Shown here: piece by piece, positions 42,604 through 54,534 of the stretch
Position numbering within the stretch: the stretch's first letter is position 1
Layout: every line of letters starts with the position of its first letter
Assembly (NCBI GenBank): GCA_037178625.1
Contig: CM074144.1
Location: forward strand, 1,054,001-1,118,000
Origin: Skeletonema tropicum
Taxonomy: Eukaryota; Bacillariophyta; Thalassiosirophyceae; Thalassiosirales; Thalassiosiraceae
Direction of reading: 5' to 3'
DNA length: 64,000 bases
Position numbers and translations under genes: made by a program
Notes under the pieces: generated by a model
What the model was told of the DNA's origin: nothing
Database searches by the model: none
Seen by the model: only the letters and a program-made list of their open reading frames with translations

Positions 42604-44157
42604 TTAAGGAGAATATACGAAGAACTGTTCGTTCCGTCTACGTCGTTGTTGAGATTGAGATTGTAGTTGTAAGCGCTGACTTGACCTTCGTGTTCTATTT
42701 GGGGCTGGAGGAGAGGAAGACTGCCTAATATAACTGACATCGGCATCAATATTCCTTGGTGCGCTAGCATTTGCTCTAATCTCGACTGCATCATCACCAT
42801 CAGCATCATCATTATCCTCGATTTCTCGATTTTCAATTGCTCTAGGAGAAGCAATCTCAGTGGCCTGGCAAAGCGGACACACGTTGCGACGTTGGATCCA
42901 GTGACCCAGACATTCAGCATGGAAAATGTGAGAGCAAGGAAGTATGCCAACCTTTTCTCCATCTTCCACCGCTGCTAGACAGATTGTGCAATCAAAAGAC
43001 TCATCATCATCTATCGCATCTTCTTTTTCATCACCAAGAGTGCTCGTCTCCACTCCATTGTTTTCAGTCGTAATCTTCAGTGAGTTTTTGCTCGGTACAG
43101 CTTCTTCTTCTGATTCAGAATGTTCTTCTCCATCATCATCGCTTGAGGCAATAGTTTCCGGAGTTAATGCAGTATCTTGCTTTATGCCATTCTTTTTTGG
43201 TGTTGAAAGGTGAAGACTCACGTCGTCGCCCTCCTCATTTTTGTCGCCGAGACACTCATTTGCTTTGAGCAGCCTTGCCTGTCCCCTCCTCATGATTTCC
43301 TGCTTTGCATTAAATTTTCTTGTCTGCAGGACGTATTCAGTCGGCGTAGGGACAATACCCAAAGTTTCCGCAAGCCACCGACGTATTGCTTCATCTCCTC
43401 CCGCGGAATTTGGCACTCTCAAACCCCTCGTTCTGAGCAAATACCGACCACGCCCGTCTGCTAACCTTGCAGACCTTGTTGCGGCAGAAAGTATTCTTTC
43501 CCTATGTTCCATTTCCCTCTGCATGATTCTATCCAGCCGTCTTTCATTTATTCTACAACTTGGGCAGACTTTTGAAATTACGTACTGTCGTACAATCTTT
43601 CCATTATCCGTCGCGACGAGGAAGACTATAAGAGCTATGTACCAAAAACAAACCACGGGCCAAGCATTACGGATGAAGACAGTGTGAGATTCGAGCTTGA
43701 AACACTCGACTTTTGTGCCGGGCGCACTGTGAGAAATTGTCAGTGCACTATGAGTAACTCCGCAGGTATCGTGGACAGGTCCAGATGTGCCCTCCACCAA
43801 ACAATAAGTTTCCTCAACGCCGCCACCACATGGACAAAATCTTGCCATATAGACACGTTTCTCTTCGTCTCTTCTTGCCCGAAGGTACCGCTTGTGTTGG
43901 CTGCCTGCAACTCGCACTGATCTTTCAGCTGTTCTTTTGAGCTGCCGCACTTCCTCGTCAGCATCTCCATCTTCTTTCTCCTCACTGGAAGATGATTCCT
44001 TCACGAAAAAATTGCCAGTAACCTCGTCATACTCGAGAGGAACCGGTGCATTACTCAGAGGACATATCCTTGTGAACGCTGCCACCACTTTCACTTGGAA
44101 AAGGATGAACTGAAAAGCAAGGAAGAAGAGAGTAAATGATTGACAGGCTTTCTTCAT
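42604..44157 (-). CDS. Membrane RING-H2 protein, likely E3 ubiquitin ligase
   Basis: A single exon of 517 residues. An N-terminal signal peptide or anchor (FTLFFLAFQFILFQVKVVAAF) and a second membrane segment (PVVCFWYIALIVFLVAT, about 167-183) bracket a Cys-containing lumenal part (FCPCGGGVEETYC). The C-terminal half is cytosolic and acidic. It holds a complete RING-H2 finger: CTIC, LPCSHIFHAEC and CPLC. RING-H2 proteins recruit E2 enzymes, and in membrane proteins often act in ER or endosomal quality control. A Gln/Arg-rich tail ends the chain. The start is divergent from the uroporphyrinogen synthase start. Confidence 0.85.
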   Translation of the reverse strand: MKKACQSFTLFFLAFQFILFQVKVVAAFTRICPLSNAPVPLEYDEVTGNFFVKESSSSEEKEDGDADEEVRQLKRTAERSVRVAGSQHKRYLRARRDEEKRVYMARFCPCGGGVEETYCLVEGTSGPVHDTCGVTHSALTISHSAPGTKVECFKLESHTVFIRNAWPVVCFWYIALIVFLVATDNGKIVRQYVISKVCPSCRINERRLDRIMQREMEHRERILSAATRSARLADGRGRYLLRTRGLRVPNSAGGDEAIRRWLAETLGIVPTPTEYVLQTRKFNAKQEIMRRGQARLLKANECLGDKNEEGDDVSLHLSTPKKNGIKQDTALTPETIASSDDDGEEHSESEEEAVPSKNSLKITTENNGVETSTLGDEKEDAIDDDESFDCTICLAAVEDGEKVGILPCSHIFHAECLGHWIQRRNVCPLCQATEIASPRAIENREIEDNDDADGDDAVEIRANASAPRNIDADVSYIRQSSSPPAPNRTRRSSQRLQLQSQSQQRRRRNEQFFVYSP

Positions 44158-44511
44158 GATCTATAATGTCTCACCGCGCGGTCGAGTCTATAACCCAGCG
44201 AACAGCGTGCACCGCACTCCTTTGGCAACTGCAATGCTCCCGGTTAAATGAAGGGTGATGAAAGGCAACAGGGAAGCGACGTCGTTCACTAGAGACATTA
44301 TTATTTTAGCATTAGACACAACTAACACCAAATTTGGCACCAAATTTTGATTTCATGGATTTTTTAGTCGAATCGAATGCGACTTGTGCTTCTCGCGTCA
44401 GGAGCCCACCACCAAGGCCCATGCGCACAGGGATAGATCTTCATGTTGAAGGTGGTGGGGATGGGGGATGGAGTGGAGGAGGTGCGAGGTGCTCAAAACA
44501 ACAACACCACC
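44158..44511. promoter_or_regulatory. Shared upstream region of RING-H2 and uroporphyrinogen synthase genes
   Basis: Divergent start codons are 354 bp apart. An in-frame ATG at 44443 could extend the synthase by 23 residues but would bury its signal peptide, so most of this stretch is taken as promoter and leader. Confidence 0.35.
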
Positions 44512-45495
44512 ATGGCGAAGTCGTCCAAGAACATGGCGTTTGTTACCACGCTACTAATACTTTTATCAGTCGCTAGCTACGTCGCATCTTTCTCAAATGC
44601 TTCGCCGGCTGCAAAACGGGGTTGTCGGCTTCACTCTCAAGCTATATCAGATGATGTGGATGTGACGAGCGGAGGATCAACAAAACGCTCACCTTTCGTA
44701 ATTGCACTGACTCGAGAGGAAGGAAAGAATGGTAAACTCAACAAAGCGCTGCTGTCGAACTCAAACATTAAACAAATCATTTCTTCGTCGAGTGGATCAG
44801 TGATGGAGGTTAACGAAATACCGTGCATCGCACATGCTGATGGTCCAGATTCAGACATCTTGGGGAAAACACTGCTGTCATCAAATTTTGATTACATCGC
44901 TATCACATCACCAGAGGCGGCAAAGGTATTCGCGTCTGCTTGGATTGATGAGGGCCGTCCGAAAATAGGCTTAGTTGCAGCTGTTGGGAAAGCAACACAA
45001 GAAGCTTTGAAAGAATATGGAATAGAAGTCGCTTTTGTTCCGAGCAAGGCGACAGCAGCGACATTAGTGAAAGAGCTTCCAACACTGGCGGAAGCGACGA
45101 ATGAAGGGCGACCTACGTCTCTCCTATATCCCGCGTCGGCGAAGGCAAAAGATACTTTGCAAAATGGGTTGGAAGAGAGGGGTTTCATTGTATCAAGACT
45201 AAATACATATGACACGGTCACTGCATCTTGGACGCCCGAGGAACAGTTACTGGCGAAATCAACTACCGTTGCATGCTTTGCATCGCCATCAGCTGTCAAG
45301 GCATGGGTGAAAAACACTAAACACCTGGATTGCTCTAGAGCGTTGGCAGCATGCATCGGAGAGACAAGTTTTGCAGCGTGTAGGAGAAACGGTTGGAAGG
45401 AAGAAGATATTTTCTATCCAGAAAAACCCGGTATTGATGGCTGGACAGAATCAGTTGCCGAAGCATTACGACTTCTTTCAAATGACAAATATTGA
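44512..45495 (+). CDS. hemD: Uroporphyrinogen-III synthase, plastid-targeted
   Basis: 327 residues from ATG 44512, chosen for its context (CACCATGG) and because it places a signal peptide at the N-terminus (FVTTLLILLSVASYVASF). The Ala-Ser-Phe at the end of that peptide is the diatom plastid-import context. The mature part has the two-domain Rossmann-like layout of the HemD family: VIALTREEGKNGKL at the start, DYIAITSPEAAKVFA, AAVGKATQEALKEYG, LLYPASAKAKDTL, FASPSAVKAWV and CIGETSFAACRRNGW. The enzyme closes hydroxymethylbilane to uroporphyrinogen III with inversion of ring D, a step shared by heme and chlorophyll synthesis. Sequence identity in this family is low, but the motif order is convincing. 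Confidence 0.82.
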   Translation: MAKSSKNMAFVTTLLILLSVASYVASFSNASPAAKRGCRLHSQAISDDVDVTSGGSTKRSPFVIALTREEGKNGKLNKALLSNSNIKQIISSSSGSVMEVNEIPCIAHADGPDSDILGKTLLSSNFDYIAITSPEAAKVFASAWIDEGRPKIGLVAAVGKATQEALKEYGIEVAFVPSKATAATLVKELPTLAEATNEGRPTSLLYPASAKAKDTLQNGLEERGFIVSRLNTYDTVTASWTPEEQLLAKSTTVACFASPSAVKAWVKNTKHLDCSRALAACIGETSFAACRRNGWKEEDIFYPEKPGIDGWTESVAEALRLLSNDKY

Positions 45496-45699
45496 TAATA
45501 AGATGACTGAATGCGTCCTACTCACACAGCTAAAACGACATAACTTTCTCAAACACTCCGTCAAAACAACAAAAATACACAGAAATATGAATTAAAGATT
45601 ATAATAGCTGGAGCTACGAACTGTAGCATCGCTACTACGCACGCCAAAAGTCTATGAAGTGCTAATGTGATTGTAAAGTATCACTTATTATTATCGGCA

Positions 45700-48600
45700 A
45701 CTAGAAGCAGATAATTGCTATAGTGACGACAACGTACATTTGACGAAAAATAATCCGAATTCAAAGCCTCATTTGACATATCACACAAACAGCTATGAAA
45801 GCAATGTTGTTTCAGAAGTAGTAAAGAATATTTATTGAAGTAGTAAGATAATGAAGACGACGATCGTTGCTGACCTCATACTTACTTCCAGTCGGCGCTT
45901 GCAGCCCAAAAAGAGGTACAATCAGAGCTCGCTGACGGATAAGCTCAGCTTCTTGTTGTCCAATGCTTTGCGGTGACGGTGAAAAGGCTCTTTTGCGCTG
46001 CGACGATGTTTGACGTCTTTCGAATTGGCTATTAAAATTTCCTCCTAGGAAACTTTTTCCCAAACTAGATTTGACAACGTCTAGTGGCTCAGTGTAACGA
46101 TTTTCGACTATGATCAGCAGATATGATCCGGAAAACTACGTCTTGTTTAACACATCATCAATCCAAAAGAAGCGATGATGTTTCAGAAGTGGTGAAAATA
46201 TGGAAAAGACGTATCGTTGATGACCTCAGGATTCCAACCAGAGCTCGAGGCCTAAAGAGGGGTACAATCAGAGCTCGCTGACGGATAGGTTCCTAGCTTT
46301 GAAAACGTCTGGTGGCTCAGTGTTACGATTTTCGTCTATGATCAGCAGATATTATCCGAATTTAACAACATCCAGCTTAACATACCGAATCCAAAAAAAG
46401 CAATGTTGTTTCAGATGTAGTAAATATATGGAAAAAACGTATTGTTGCTGACCTCAGACTTCCAAGAAAAGCTCGAAGCATCAAGAAGGGTACAATCAAA
46501 GCTCGCTGAAGGATAGGTTCCTAGCTTTGTCAACGTCTAGTGACTCAGTAATACGACTTCCGTCTGTAATCAGCAAAACTACTGGATCATTCATCCAAAA
46601 GAAGCGATGATAGTTCAGAAGTAGTGAATATATTGAATTTTTCTCCTAGGAAATTTCTCTAAAATCAGATTTGACAACGTCTATTGGAGAAGTGTTACGA
46701 TTTTCGACTGTGATCAGAATTATCTCGATTTTCTTTTATAATCAGCAGATTTTGTCCTAATTTTACGTCTAACCAAACATATCGAATCAAAAAGAAGCAA
46801 TGTTGTTTCAGAAGTAGTGAATATATGAAAAAGACGTATCGTTGCTGACCTCAAGTTTCCAACCAGAGCTCGAGACCTAAAGAGTGGTACAATAGATTTG
46901 ACTACGTCTATCGAATACAAAAGAAGCGATGATGTTTCAGAAGTAGTGAATGTATTGAAAAGACGTGACGTCGCTGACTTCAGACTTCCAACCAGGGCTC
47001 GCGGTCTAAAAAGAGGTAAAATCAAAGCTCGCTGTCGGATAAGCTCAGCTTCTTGTTGTCCAATGCTTTGTGGTGACGGTGAAAAGGATTTCTTGCGCTG
47101 CGTGATGTTTGACGTCTTTCGAATTGGCTATTGAATATTCGATGAAGAAATTGTCTTCCCAGAATAGCTTTGAAACGTGTAGTGGCTCATTGTGACTATT
47201 TTCGTCTATGATCAACAGACGTTAACCGAATTCAACATTTTCCTTAACATATCATCAATTCAAAAGAAGCGATAATGTTCCAGAAGTAGTGAATCTAAAG
47301 GCAACGTATCGTTGCTGACTTCAGACTTCCAACCATAGCTCGAACCAAAGTGAGGGGTACGTTTTGAGCTCGCTGACGGATAGGTCCCTAGCTTTGACAA
47401 CGTCTAGTTGCTCAATGTTACTATTTTCGTCTTTGATCAGCAGATACGATCTAAAAAACTACGTCTAGTTTAACATATCTTTAATCCAAAAGAAGCGATG
47501 ATGTTTCAGAAGTAGTGACTTTTTGGAAAATACGGTTCGTTTCTGACCTCAGACTTTCAACGAGAGCTCGAGGCCTGAAAAGGGGTAAAATCGGAGCTCG
47601 CTGACGGATAGGTTGCTAGCTTTGACATTGTCTATAGGCTCAGTGTTATTATTTTCGTCTATGATCAGCAGATATTTTCCGAATTTAACGTCCAGCTAAT
47701 CAATCGAATCCAAAAGAAGCGATGATGTTTCAGAAGTAGTGAATATATGGAAAAGACGTATCGTTGCTGAAGTCAGACTTCATATTTGAGCTCGAGGCCT
47801 AAAGAGCGGTACCATCAGAGCACGCTGACGGATAGGATCCTAGCTTTGACAACGTCTAGTGGCTCAGTGCTACTATTTTCGACTATGATCAGCAGATATT
47901 ATCCGAAAACTACGTCCAGTTTAACATATCATTAATCCAAAAGAAGCGATGATGTTTCAGAAGTAGTGAATATATGGAAAAGACGTATTGTTTCTGAAGT
48001 CAGACTTCCAACCAGAGCTCGCGGCCTAAAAAGAGGTAAAATCAGAGCTCGCTGACGGATAGGTTTCTAGCTTTGACAAGGTGTAGTTGCTCAGTGTTAC
48101 GATTTTCGTCTATGATCAGCAGATATGATCCGAAAAACTACGTCCAGTTTAACATATCTTCAATCCAAAAGAAGCGATGATGTTTCAGAAGTAGTGAATC
48201 TATGGAAAAGACGTATCGTTGCTGACTTTATACTTTCAACGAGAGTTCGAGGCCTAAAAAGGGGTTCAATCGGAGCTTGCTGACGGATAGGTTCCTAGCT
48301 TTGACAACGTCTAGTGGCTCAGTGTAACGATTTTCGACTATGATCAACAGATATTATCTTAATTTAACGTCTAGCTAAACATATCGAATCCAAAAGAAGG
48401 AATGTTGTTTTCAGAAGTAGTGAATATATGGAAAAGACGTATTGTTGCTGACCTTAGACTTTCAACGAGAGCTTGAGGCCTTAAGAGCGGTACCATCAGA
48501 GCTCGCTGACGGATAGGTTCCTAGCTTTGACAATGTCTAGTGGCTCAGTGTTACTATTTTCGTCAATGATCAGCAGATATTATCCGAAAACTACGTCCAG

Positions 48601-49925
48601 TTTAACATATCTTTAATCCAAATGAAGCGATGATGTTTCAGAAGTAGTGACTTTTTGGAAAATACGGTTCGTTTCTGACCTCAGACTTTCAACGAGAGCT
48701 CGAGGCCTAAAAAGGGGTAAAATCGGAGCTCGCTGACGGATAGGTTGCTAGCTTTGACATTGTCTATAGGCTCAGTGTTATGATTTTCGTCTATGATCAG
48801 CAGATATTTTCCGAATTTAACGTCCAGCTAATCAATCGAATCCAAAAGAAGCGATGATGTTTCAGAAGTAGTGAATATATGGAAAAGACGTATCGTTGCT
48901 GACCTCAGACTTCATATTTGAGCTCGAGGCCTAAAGAGCGGTACCATCAGAGCACGCTGACGGATAGGATCCTAGCTTTGACAACGTCTAGTGGCTCAGT
49001 GCTACTATTTTCGACTATGATCAGCAGATATTATCCGAAAACTACGTCCAGTTTAACATATCATTAATCCAAAAGAAGCGATGATGTTTCAGAAGTAGTG
49101 AATATATGGAAAAGACGTATTGTTGCTGTAGTCAGACTTCCAACCAGAGCTCGCGGCCTAAAAAGATGTAAAATCAGAGCTCGCTGACGGATAGGTTTCT
49201 AGCTTTGACAAGGTGTAGTTGCTCAGTGTTACGATTTTCGTCTATGATCAGCAGATATGATCCGAAAAACTACGTCCAGTTTAACATATCTTCAATCCAA
49301 AAGAAGCGATGATGTTTCAGAAGTAGTGAATATATGGAAAAGACGTATCGTTGCTGACTTTATACTTTCAACGAGAGTTCGAGGCCTAAAAAGGGTTTCA
49401 ATCGGAGCTTGCTGACGGATAGGTTCCTAGCTTTGACAACGTCTAGTGGCTCAGTGTAACGATTTTCGACTATGATCAGCAGATATTATCTTAATTTAAC
49501 GTCTAGCTAAACATATCGAATCCAAAAGAAGGAATGTTGTTTTCAGAAGTAGTGAATATATGGAAAAGACGTATCGTTGCTGACCTTAGACTTTCAACGA
49601 GAGCTTGAGGCCTAAAGAGCGGTACCATCAGAGCTCGCTGACGGATAGGTTCCTAGCTTTGACAATGTCTAGTGGCTCAGTGTTACTATTTTCGTCAATG
49701 ATCAGCAGATATTATCCGAAAACTACGTCCAGTTTAACATATCTTCAATCCAAAAGAAGCGATGATGTTTCAGAAGTAGTGAATACATGGAAAAGACGTA
49801 TCGTTGCTGTCCTCAGACTTTCAACCAGAGCTCGCGGCCTAAAAAGAGGTAAAATCAGAGCTCGCTGACGGATAGGTCAGCTTCTTGTTATTGGAACTTT
49901 GCGGTGACGGTGATGACGCTAGAAG
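45700..49925. repeat. Satellite array, ~227 bp monomer
   Basis: About 4.2 kb of tandem repeats. The landmark GCTGACGGAT recurs at 45931, 46277, 46505 (one mismatch), 47031 (one mismatch), 47372, 47600, 47824 and so on to 49864. Spacing is 224-228 bp through the regular part. The first 1.6 kb are irregular, with partial monomers and two long (~340 bp) variants beginning at 45931 and 47031. Those variants carry an extra ~110 bp starting GCTCAGCTTCTTGTTG. A shortened version of the same extra block ends the array at 49864. No gene is supported within it; short open frames are by-products of the repeat. Confidence 0.93.
47600..49863. repeat. Higher-order repeat: two 1,132 bp units of five monomers
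   Basis: Landmarks at 47600, 47824, 48051, 48279, 48505 and 48732 recur at 48732, 48956, 49183, 49411, 49637 and 49864, each exactly 1,132 bp later. Monomers within a unit differ visibly. For example, one has AAGGTGTAGTTGCTC where the others have AACGTCTAGTGGCTC. The same position in the next unit carries the same variant. Confidence 0.93.
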
Positions 49926-52630
49926 CGCGTCTAAGTAAAACCTTAAAATGGCTATTTTTTTGTAATGGATAGACTAAGCGAATAGTAACTCTATGATGAA
50001 ACCTATTCATGTGTTGCTTGTGCCGAACAGGGTTGAAATATGCCAAATCACCCCAATATGCAGTCGAATTGAGCTCATTTGAGGCCAAATGCCTCTCAAT
50101 ATCGATGCCGACACATCGTCCCACGACCCGCTAGCCCTTGGCGTGTCCTGGCCGTGGTGGATCTAGACAACGGCTTTTTCTTCGGTCGAAATGGAGTAAT
50201 AAGAGGATGAAAATGAGCGAAATTTCGACGCCGCTGACCTAACATCGCTTTGACTTCCATCGAGTTCGTTTCTCGATAGGTGTTTGGAACACAGCAAGAA
50301 GTGCCTTCCAGATGGTGCGGACGAGCTGGGTGTTAGATTTACCTACTGTCGAACGAGGTCGATGTGCATGGAGGAGAAAGGAAGACGCGGGATTCATCGA
50401 TTTTCTGGGCAACACATAAAATATTTGTTGGAGAATCGCATTTGCTGAATGAACTAGAAGCCTCCAAAGGAGATGGCGGCAATGATGGTCAACTTCAGCT
50501 GACGGAGGCAAGACTGGCAGCTATGAACAACGAGGACAACTTGGCTTGTACGACGAGAATGGAGTGCGAAAAGAAGAAGAAGCAATTGCTGCTGAAACAA
50601 TTATCTCTAGAGAGTCGTCGAAGGAGGAGGAGGAAGGTGGCGAAGCAGGATGTAATGCAGAATTGAATGAATAAAGTAATAATACATTACAAGAAATCTT
50701 CTACACACGGAGGCGACTGCGATTCTCAAAGTTGTTCGTCTAGAGACCTTCTTCTTCTCTGACCTTTTCAAGTATGACCGAATACGCTGTGCACTGAATC
50801 GAACATACTTAGATCGATCATGCCTTCCAATAGCATCGGAGATAAATCTCTCCTCTCTCAACCTCGCCTTCCCTGAATGTAACAGGACGTACCCGATGCT
50901 CAAACTTCTTACAATGTTCATATCCATTCCTCTCTCGATCCTTTTCCTAATTCTATACTTCGGTCGGCAATCTTGATTCTACGTCAGTGCGGGGTTGTAT
51001 GTTGTATGTTCGGCTTCTATTCCTGTTCCGCTTGATAGGGAGTGTTGGGACAGGTATAGCTTCGTTTGCTCTACAGCGTATAATCATTACATTCACGATT
51101 CGGTTTCTTCGCTGTGGTTTGGAATAGTCTTCTGGCTTCCGACAGCACTCTCGGTAATGACGCCTGCTGCTGCTCCCATTCATTGCCATTAGTGTCGGTA
51201 AGGACAGGTCGATATACACAGTATCGTGGCATCGGCTGCCAATTTTGACGCTTTTGCTCTTCCCTTCGACGTTCCATCCGTCTATGGAGACGAATAAAAG
51301 CCGTAAATTTCTTCCTCCACGCTCTTAATAGGGCTTCGGTGGTGCTAGATGCGTTGGCAATCGATAGGGAGGGGTTGAGAAGATGTTCCGGTGGTTCGAC
51401 ATGGTCATTGTCGGCCAAATCGAATCATTGATGACGAAAGGGTGATATTTCAATCCTGTTCGGCATGGCAGTGTTGAAAATCTGCACGAGCTCTCAGAGG
51501 TTATACGCTCGCAAGCTTCCCTCAAAAAATATCGTGGCGCAAAAAATATAGTGGGGAGAAAAATTCGAAGAGCGTATCTACCGAGGACTATAGCGTGGAA
51601 GAATGCCTTATCATCCATCGTGATATTCTTCGTATCTAATTCGAAATTCTCACATATCGTTTAGGTTGTAATGCGCATCGAAATGGAAAAGTTATAGTGG
51701 ATTTACTTAAACAATATCGTCACAGTGGCTTCCTCTTTGAAGTGTCATCGTCGCTATCTTCATCCTCCTTTTCATCATTCATCTCCTCTGCATAGATCCA
51801 ACTTCGTCGCGTTATATCTGTCACTTGTTGATAGCTTAAAGATGTTGGCTTTCCATAGTGGCAATCTCGGCGAAGATATCAGAGTCTGAAGGAGAGTCGG
51901 GTCGCTGAAAAGGAGAAGCATGCGGTCACTTGCTTCTTGCCGCATTGGATGCTGTCACGTATGCATCATTCGCATTTTCAAAGGTTGAAGTAGAGATAGC
52001 AGTGATTTAGTGTGCAGCTGGCTGTCTTGGAATGCAATCATTAGCGACGATTGACCTAAATTTGTTCTCTCGAGCTCGAGATCAAGGCAGTCCGTCTAGA
52101 GTTCTGTAGTCCTGTCCGTGCCTGCAGTAAAGTGAATGATCCTTTTTGCTTCCTTCATACCATGAGAGGGGTACTCTTGGCCACTGACTGCTATTCTGCG
52201 GATTATTCGTCCGAGCCTCTTGATACAATAATATAGCAGCGAGCCTGTAAACCTTCTCACTAAAATGCACATATGCTGATTCCTAGATAGAACTCTGTAG
52301 AATAATTTGGCTGAAAAAATCTGAATTTCCCACCTGTAATAGAAGGGCACCTGCGGCCCCCTATTACGCTGCTCTGCACTCCATGAACGGGGGCCCCGAG
52401 GGCCGAACATTGTCACGGCGGAGACCACCAAATAGATAGAAGACGGCAAGTGAGCAGAATGGGCATAGCCGGTAGAGAATAGGTCACAGAACACGAGCAT
52501 ACACTGACGCTCAGTCTGCTTGATGATATTCCAGTCGAAATCGGGGGCTTGGAAGTATGAATCCCAAGTTCCCTCATCATAACGGGCCTGATTGTGCTCC
52601 CCACCTCTTGCAACAGCAACTCGGTTCAAG
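49926..52630. other. Gene-poor stretch with decayed or unrecognised open frames
   Basis: Several short frames exist but none is a recognisable gene. The best are 51071-51418 on the minus strand (115 residues, basic, RLHRRMERRREEQKRQNW then YCVYRPVLTDTNGNEW) and 50364-50666 on the plus strand (100 residues, Lys/Arg-rich end). A minus-strand stretch at about 52330-52640 (ARYDEGTWDSYFQAPDFDW) also reads like coding sequence. It lies directly beside the first 3.7 kb repeat. These may be exons of a spliced gene or transposon remains. Confidence 0.35.
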
Positions 52631-52645
52631 TTGAATTCAGCAAGC

Positions 52646-52939
52646 CTACCTATTGGCGGAGTCGTAGTTTTCGACACTTTTGACGATGGACTGTGCAACC
52701 GAATTAGCATCTACACGCTCCGTCTCCAAATATTTCGCCCTTTCAACCGTTAAGCTGAATGCTAGATTACTGTAGAGAGGCAAATCAAAGATATAGTGTC
52801 CATCAACCATTGTAGATACATTATCTCCTGCCATCCTGCCATACAAGCTCCTTTTGTCGCTAGGTCTCGGCGGCATGTCACACCCTGCCGACGTGCCACC
52901 CACACCACACGTGATTTCCAGTACTATTATGACGCCCAA
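52646..52939 (-). CDS. 97-residue open frame of the 3.7 kb unit, copy 1; possibly one exon
   Basis: Reads MPPRPSDKRSLYGRMAGDN and VSTMVDGHYIFDLPLYSNLA, with coding-like composition. The frame ends just after AATAGGTAGGC, which could be a splice donor, so it may be one exon of a longer gene. No family is recognised. Copies 2 and 3 (56345-56638, 60046-60339) differ by one or two residues. Confidence 0.35.
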   Translation of the reverse strand: MGVIIVLEITCGVGGTSAGCDMPPRPSDKRSLYGRMAGDNVSTMVDGHYIFDLPLYSNLAFSLTVERAKYLETERVDANSVAQSIVKSVENYDSANR

Positions 52940-53052
52940 TTACTTCTACAGGCCAATAAATCGAGCGACTACCTGCCATGGACTGCGAAAGAATGCGTCG
53001 CTTGGATCTTCAACCTATTAAATCATCATGAGCGTGCATGAGATATCAACCT

Positions 53053-53115
53053 GGGACAAGTTTGGGCAGAAACGGGACAAGTTTGGGCAGAAACGGGACA
53101 AGTTTGGGCAGAAAC
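53053..53115. repeat. 21 bp x 3 minisatellite (also 56752-56814 and 60453-60515)
   Basis: Three perfect copies of a 21-mer beginning GGGACAAGTTTGGGC. It is present at the same place in each of the three 3.7 kb units, so it predates their duplication. Confidence 0.95.
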
Positions 53116-54534
53116 GGGAATATGGAAACACAGCAGCACGGTACCATAGGCACCGAGCACCAGCGATGTAGCATCACACAACGTTGTATCATTGTCTCAT
53201 AAGAGAGGCAACTGAGGGTGGACGGTGGACATTCATTCTGCCGCTGATAGCAATGACTCTCAAAAACAGAGTGCTGATGGAATGAATCAACAATGGAGGA
53301 GGAGGGCTGGAGATTCAACCAGAACCAGGCGGGCGGGGCAAATACACATTACATCCGTCATCCTCATCAACACTGCAATTTTATCATCGTCTTGCCTCAT
53401 AACTCATAACGTAACTGCCATCCCAAGCATCGATTTACGTGACGGGCTGTATAGTAAGGATGGAAAGATCTGCATTATGTGGAAGCGCCAATGAACTCAA
53501 GGAAGCGTTTTGGGACATTCAATAAATGCTGTGACTAGTTTATCTTTGATCTTCTTACCGCAGAAGGAAGTGCCAAGTCATTATGGCTAGTTATCTAGTG
53601 GGCAACAAATTGGGATTCATATTTTCCAAAATAACAATTGGTCAACTTGCATTGGGACTCTCTCGACATGACAATACCGTTGTTCTGCAGGATTACCAGT
53701 AGAATCCGACTCGATACGGAAGGTGGAAGGTGGCGACTGCAAGCGCTTGGATTATCGTGGATGCGATCAACCAGTGTTACTTTCAGTTTGTGTCGTTGGA
53801 AGTGGTGTAGTGGGTGCAGAGGATGGAAATGTAGCTATCGAAATTGGGCAGCAGCATCAAGGAGAGGCCTAGGTGATTGGTCATCCTGGTTGAGTTTGCA
53901 AGTAATTCCTCTTGGCAGTTCTGGTGACTTTGTTAGTTTATGCGCCATGGTCATGACTGAATCATGATTCGTATATTCACTCGTCATGCATCATTGGCTG
54001 CATTTTCAGAAGTGTAAAGTCTTTCAATGATGCCGTTACTGAAGCCAAGGCTGTCCGTTCCACTGGCCCCTCGGCAGCGGAGATTGCCAAACTTCCCAAG
54101 TGGGAAATGAATAGAAATGAATGCATGCATGGAGGGGGAGTACTTAGAAGTCAAAGTAAAGTAAATTCAAGTACTCGTAGATATCCATCCTATTACTAGA
54201 GCAATAATACACGTGCCACAGCCAGGTCCAGCAAGCAATATCACAGAGTGATTGCTGTCCACTTTGAACTATTACATAGGAGTAACAATTAACTACGTAC
54301 TAGAACTTCTCCGAGAAAATACATCACGGAGTGATTGCTGTCCACTTTGAATTCCAATCTCACGAAGAATTTTGTTCTTAGTCTCTAAATCACTCATACC
54401 ATCGTCTTTCCGTTTCTTCATAACTTTTGAATTCTCTCGGCAAGACTGTGAATACTTGATGTTGCCTTGCTTCTTTTGTCGCTTTGATGAAGCTGTGCTT
54501 GCACTTCAAGGTCGACAACCTGCGATTGATATCA

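Noticed and set aside
46720..49868. Short open frames inside the satellite
   Set aside because: They recur with the monomer and change frame between copies; treated as by-products of the repeat.
53053..53115. CRISPR-like short direct repeats
   Set aside because: Three contiguous 21-mers without spacers in a eukaryotic genome; an ordinary minisatellite.
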